Positions 15,379 to 16,652 of a stretch of DNA of 16,652 nucleotides are shown here, one piece after another. Each line of letters opens with the position of its first letter. Position 1 is the stretch's first letter. Origin of the DNA: UBA8904 sp035448625 (GTDB taxonomy: Bacteria > Desulfobacterota > Syntrophia > Syntrophales > Smithellaceae); NCBI GenBank assembly GCA_035448625.1, contig DAOTJI010000057.1, positions 1 through 16,652 on the forward strand, written 5' to 3'. Under the pieces are notes generated by a model. It was not told the DNA's origin and made no database searches. It saw nothing but the letters and a program-made list of their open reading frames with translations. The position numbers and the translations under genes are program-made.

Positions 15379-15969
15379 CTATCTTTTATCGCCTCGGTCC
15401 GGGCGGTCCCTTCCCGGTCCGCCCCTGAAAGCGGGGCTGCCACTCCTTTGCGGTCCGTCATAGCCGTCGCGGTACTGTTTTTGCCCGCCGGGAGGACGCC
15501 GGTCCATTTCTTTCACTCCCCAGCGATTTTCTTTTTCCCAGTAGTGGTCCTTTTTCCAGCCGCGCCAGTTTTTCTTGGCTTCGCCGTAAGGAATACGGCG
15601 CTGATCCCATTCATACCCTTTCCACCGACGGTCCCGATAATCTTTTTTCCATCCCGGCGGCACCTCCCTGTAAAACGAGGGCACCCGGTTGTAATAGCTC
15701 CAGCCTCTGTCGTAGTAACGGGATCGATACCAACGACCCTCCCACGGCCGCCACCACCAGCCGCCGTAAAAGAAGATGTCGGCATCGATGTCGGGAACCG
15801 CATAAATATAAGTTTCCGGGATCACGATCACCTCCGGCGGCGCCGGAAAAACAATCGGCGGAGGAAGGGGGATATTGATTCCGATATTGACATCCACGTC
15901 CGCCATGGCCGAAACCGGCATGAAAACGACCAGCGCCAGGAAAATCATCCTGCAAAGAAACTTTTTCAT
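15379..15969 (-). CDS. secreted Trp/Tyr/Arg-rich protein (WxxGxW-like)
   Basis: Function unknown. The 196-residue protein has a clear signal peptide (MKKFLCRMIFLALVVFMPVS, cleavage after AMA at 23). A strand-like segment DVNIGINIPLPPP and a Pro/Val-rich stretch (PAPPEVIVIPETYIYAVPD) follow. Next come IFFYGGWWWRPWEGRWYRS and Tyr/Trp/Arg-rich low-complexity sequence, then a Lys/Arg/Gly-rich, probably disordered tail. The GGWWWRPWEGRW block recalls the WxxGxW repeat proteins of the proteobacterial envelope. The ATG at 15969 is supported by GGAG 8 nt upstream. The frame is open to 16215, but that would overlap the VOC gene and bury the signal peptide. The mature protein is very basic, suggesting contact with acidic surface polymers, lipids or nucleic acid (inference). 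Confidence 0.8.
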   Translation of the reverse strand: MKKFLCRMIFLALVVFMPVSAMADVDVNIGINIPLPPPIVFPAPPEVIVIPETYIYAVPDIDADIFFYGGWWWRPWEGRWYRSRYYDRGWSYYNRVPSFYREVPPGWKKDYRDRRWKGYEWDQRRIPYGEAKKNWRGWKKDHYWEKENRWGVKEMDRRPPGGQKQYRDGYDGPQRSGSPAFRGGPGRDRPDRGDKR

Positions 15970-16042
15970 TGAATCTTCTCCTTTCTTACGCCAAGCCGCC
16001 CTTTCTGTAATTGGATAAGGAGACCTGATCCGCGGCCGAAGC

Positions 16043-16414
16043 CTACCGCTTCGCCGGAAGGATTTCAAGCCAATAGTCATCGGGATCGTTGATGAAATAG
16101 ATGCCCATCGCCTGGTTTTCAAAGCAGATGCAGCCCATTTTTTCATGCAGCGCGTGCGCGGCGGAAAAGTCGTCCACCCGGAAAGCCAGATGAAATTCAT
16201 TTTCTCCCAGATCATATTTCTCCTTGCGATCCCTCATCCAGGTCAGCTCCAATTGATGGGTTGTCCGGCCGTCGCCGAGATACACCAGAATAAAACTGCC
16301 GTCCGGCGGTTCATAGCGGCGCACTTCCTTCAAGCCGAGCGCCTCCCGGTAAAAGGCCAGACTTTTTTCCAGATTCAGCACGTTAAAATTGTTGTGGGCA
16401 AAGGTAAATTCCAT
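16043..16414 (-). CDS. VOC family protein, glyoxalase I-like
   Basis: A 123-residue vicinal-oxygen-chelate protein with two beta-alpha-beta-beta-beta modules. All four metal ligands of glyoxalase I are visible: H7 (AHNNFNV), E56 (HQLELT), H75 (NEFHLAF) and E117 (YWLEILP). It is therefore probably an active metalloenzyme resembling lactoylglutathione lyase (methylglyoxal detoxification), though other VOC lyases or epimerases share these ligands. The ATG is preceded by AGAGGA. It lies 52 nt after an alcohol dehydrogenase gene, consistent with a reactive-aldehyde context. The downstream gene encodes the secreted protein 73 nt away. Confidence 0.88.
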   Translation of the reverse strand: MEFTFAHNNFNVLNLEKSLAFYREALGLKEVRRYEPPDGSFILVYLGDGRTTHQLELTWMRDRKEKYDLGENEFHLAFRVDDFSAAHALHEKMGCICFENQAMGIYFINDPDDYWLEILPAKR

Positions 16415-16466
16415 ATCCTGTTCCTCTCCACGCCGTTTTCCCGCGGGCGAATTTCCCTGGTTTCGC

Positions 16467-16652
16467 CTACAGGCATTGCTTCATCATCGATTCCACCAGC
16501 TCCGGCGTGATGTCGCGGTTCTCGCCCAGTTTGACCATGCCGTGCGCTTTTAAATTCTCAATGACCTCGGGAATGACGTCCGCGCCGATGTTGTATGCGC
16601 ACAGGCGGGTCGGCACCTTCATGCGTTCGAAGAAATCCCGCGTTTTCTCGAT
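16467..16652 (-). CDS. iron-containing alcohol dehydrogenase, C-terminal part
   Basis: Only the last 61 residues are inside the window; the gene enters from the right edge. The sequence TRDFFERMKVPTRL, then VIENLKAHGM, LGENRDITPE and a short helix to the stop, fits the all-helical C-terminal end of group III iron-dependent alcohol dehydrogenases (the YqhD/BdhA branch), where PTRL and DITPE are typical. These use NAD(P)H to interconvert aldehydes and alcohols. The metal and cofactor sites are outside the window, so cofactor and substrate cannot be judged. It precedes the VOC gene on the same strand. Confidence 0.8.
   Translation of the reverse strand: MEKTRDFFERMKVPTRLCAYNIGADVIPEVIENLKAHGMVKLGENRDITPELVESMMKQCL

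Noticed and set aside
15970..16215. An 82-residue extension of the secreted protein
   Set aside because: It overlaps the VOC gene, would bury a clean signal peptide, and the ATG at 15969 has its own ribosome binding site.

Overview
The window looks like a chromosomal segment of a GC-rich deltaproteobacterium (Desulfobacterota), most likely of the Syntrophales type. The evidence is the linkage of histidine biosynthesis genes to a HIT gene, yqeY, dnaG and rpoD, a GTP-type PEP carboxykinase, a TRAP transporter, and a WxxGxW-type secreted protein. Assignment is by protein recognition only; no database search was possible.

Left part (1-9477), almost entirely minus strand. Reading leftward from 9477 the genes are hisI, hisG (long form), hisB, an exported CsgG/TolB-like protein, hisA, a HIT hydrolase, yqeY, dnaG and rpoD. 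Gaps are small and hisI/hisG overlap by 4 nt, so this could be one operon of about 7.8 kb joining histidine synthesis to the macromolecular-synthesis genes. It is followed by a CAU tRNA (probably tRNA-Ile2), a strongly structured 160-nt spacer ending in a terminator, a coiled-coil zinc-ribbon protein, rnhA, and the 5' part of the RNase P RNA gene (rnpB), which runs off the window.

Middle part (9478-13079), plus strand: a small two-helix membrane protein with a coiled-coil tail, then a complete three-component TRAP transporter (dctP, dctQ, dctM) behind a 280-nt leader containing a hairpin, repeated decamers and a perfect palindrome.

Right part (13080-16652), minus strand and convergent with the TRAP genes: the 3' end of an iron-containing alcohol dehydrogenase, a VOC/glyoxalase-like protein, a secreted Trp/Tyr/Arg-rich protein, and pckG with a clear sigma70-type promoter. 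A 15-bp perfect hairpin separates the convergent dctM and pckG.

The most striking observation is RpoD. The protein is canonical through regions 1.1, 1.2, 2 and 3 and the start of region 4, but the helix-turn-helix of region 4.2 that reads the -35 box is replaced by an acidic then basic tail of 47 residues. None of the three frames on that strand encodes the missing part. The stop codon lies inside the TTGACA box of the putative tRNA promoter. Other points of interest are the structured RNA/attenuator-like spacer after the tRNA, paired heptamer arrays at gene 3' ends, and an exported protein in the slot usually held by hisH.
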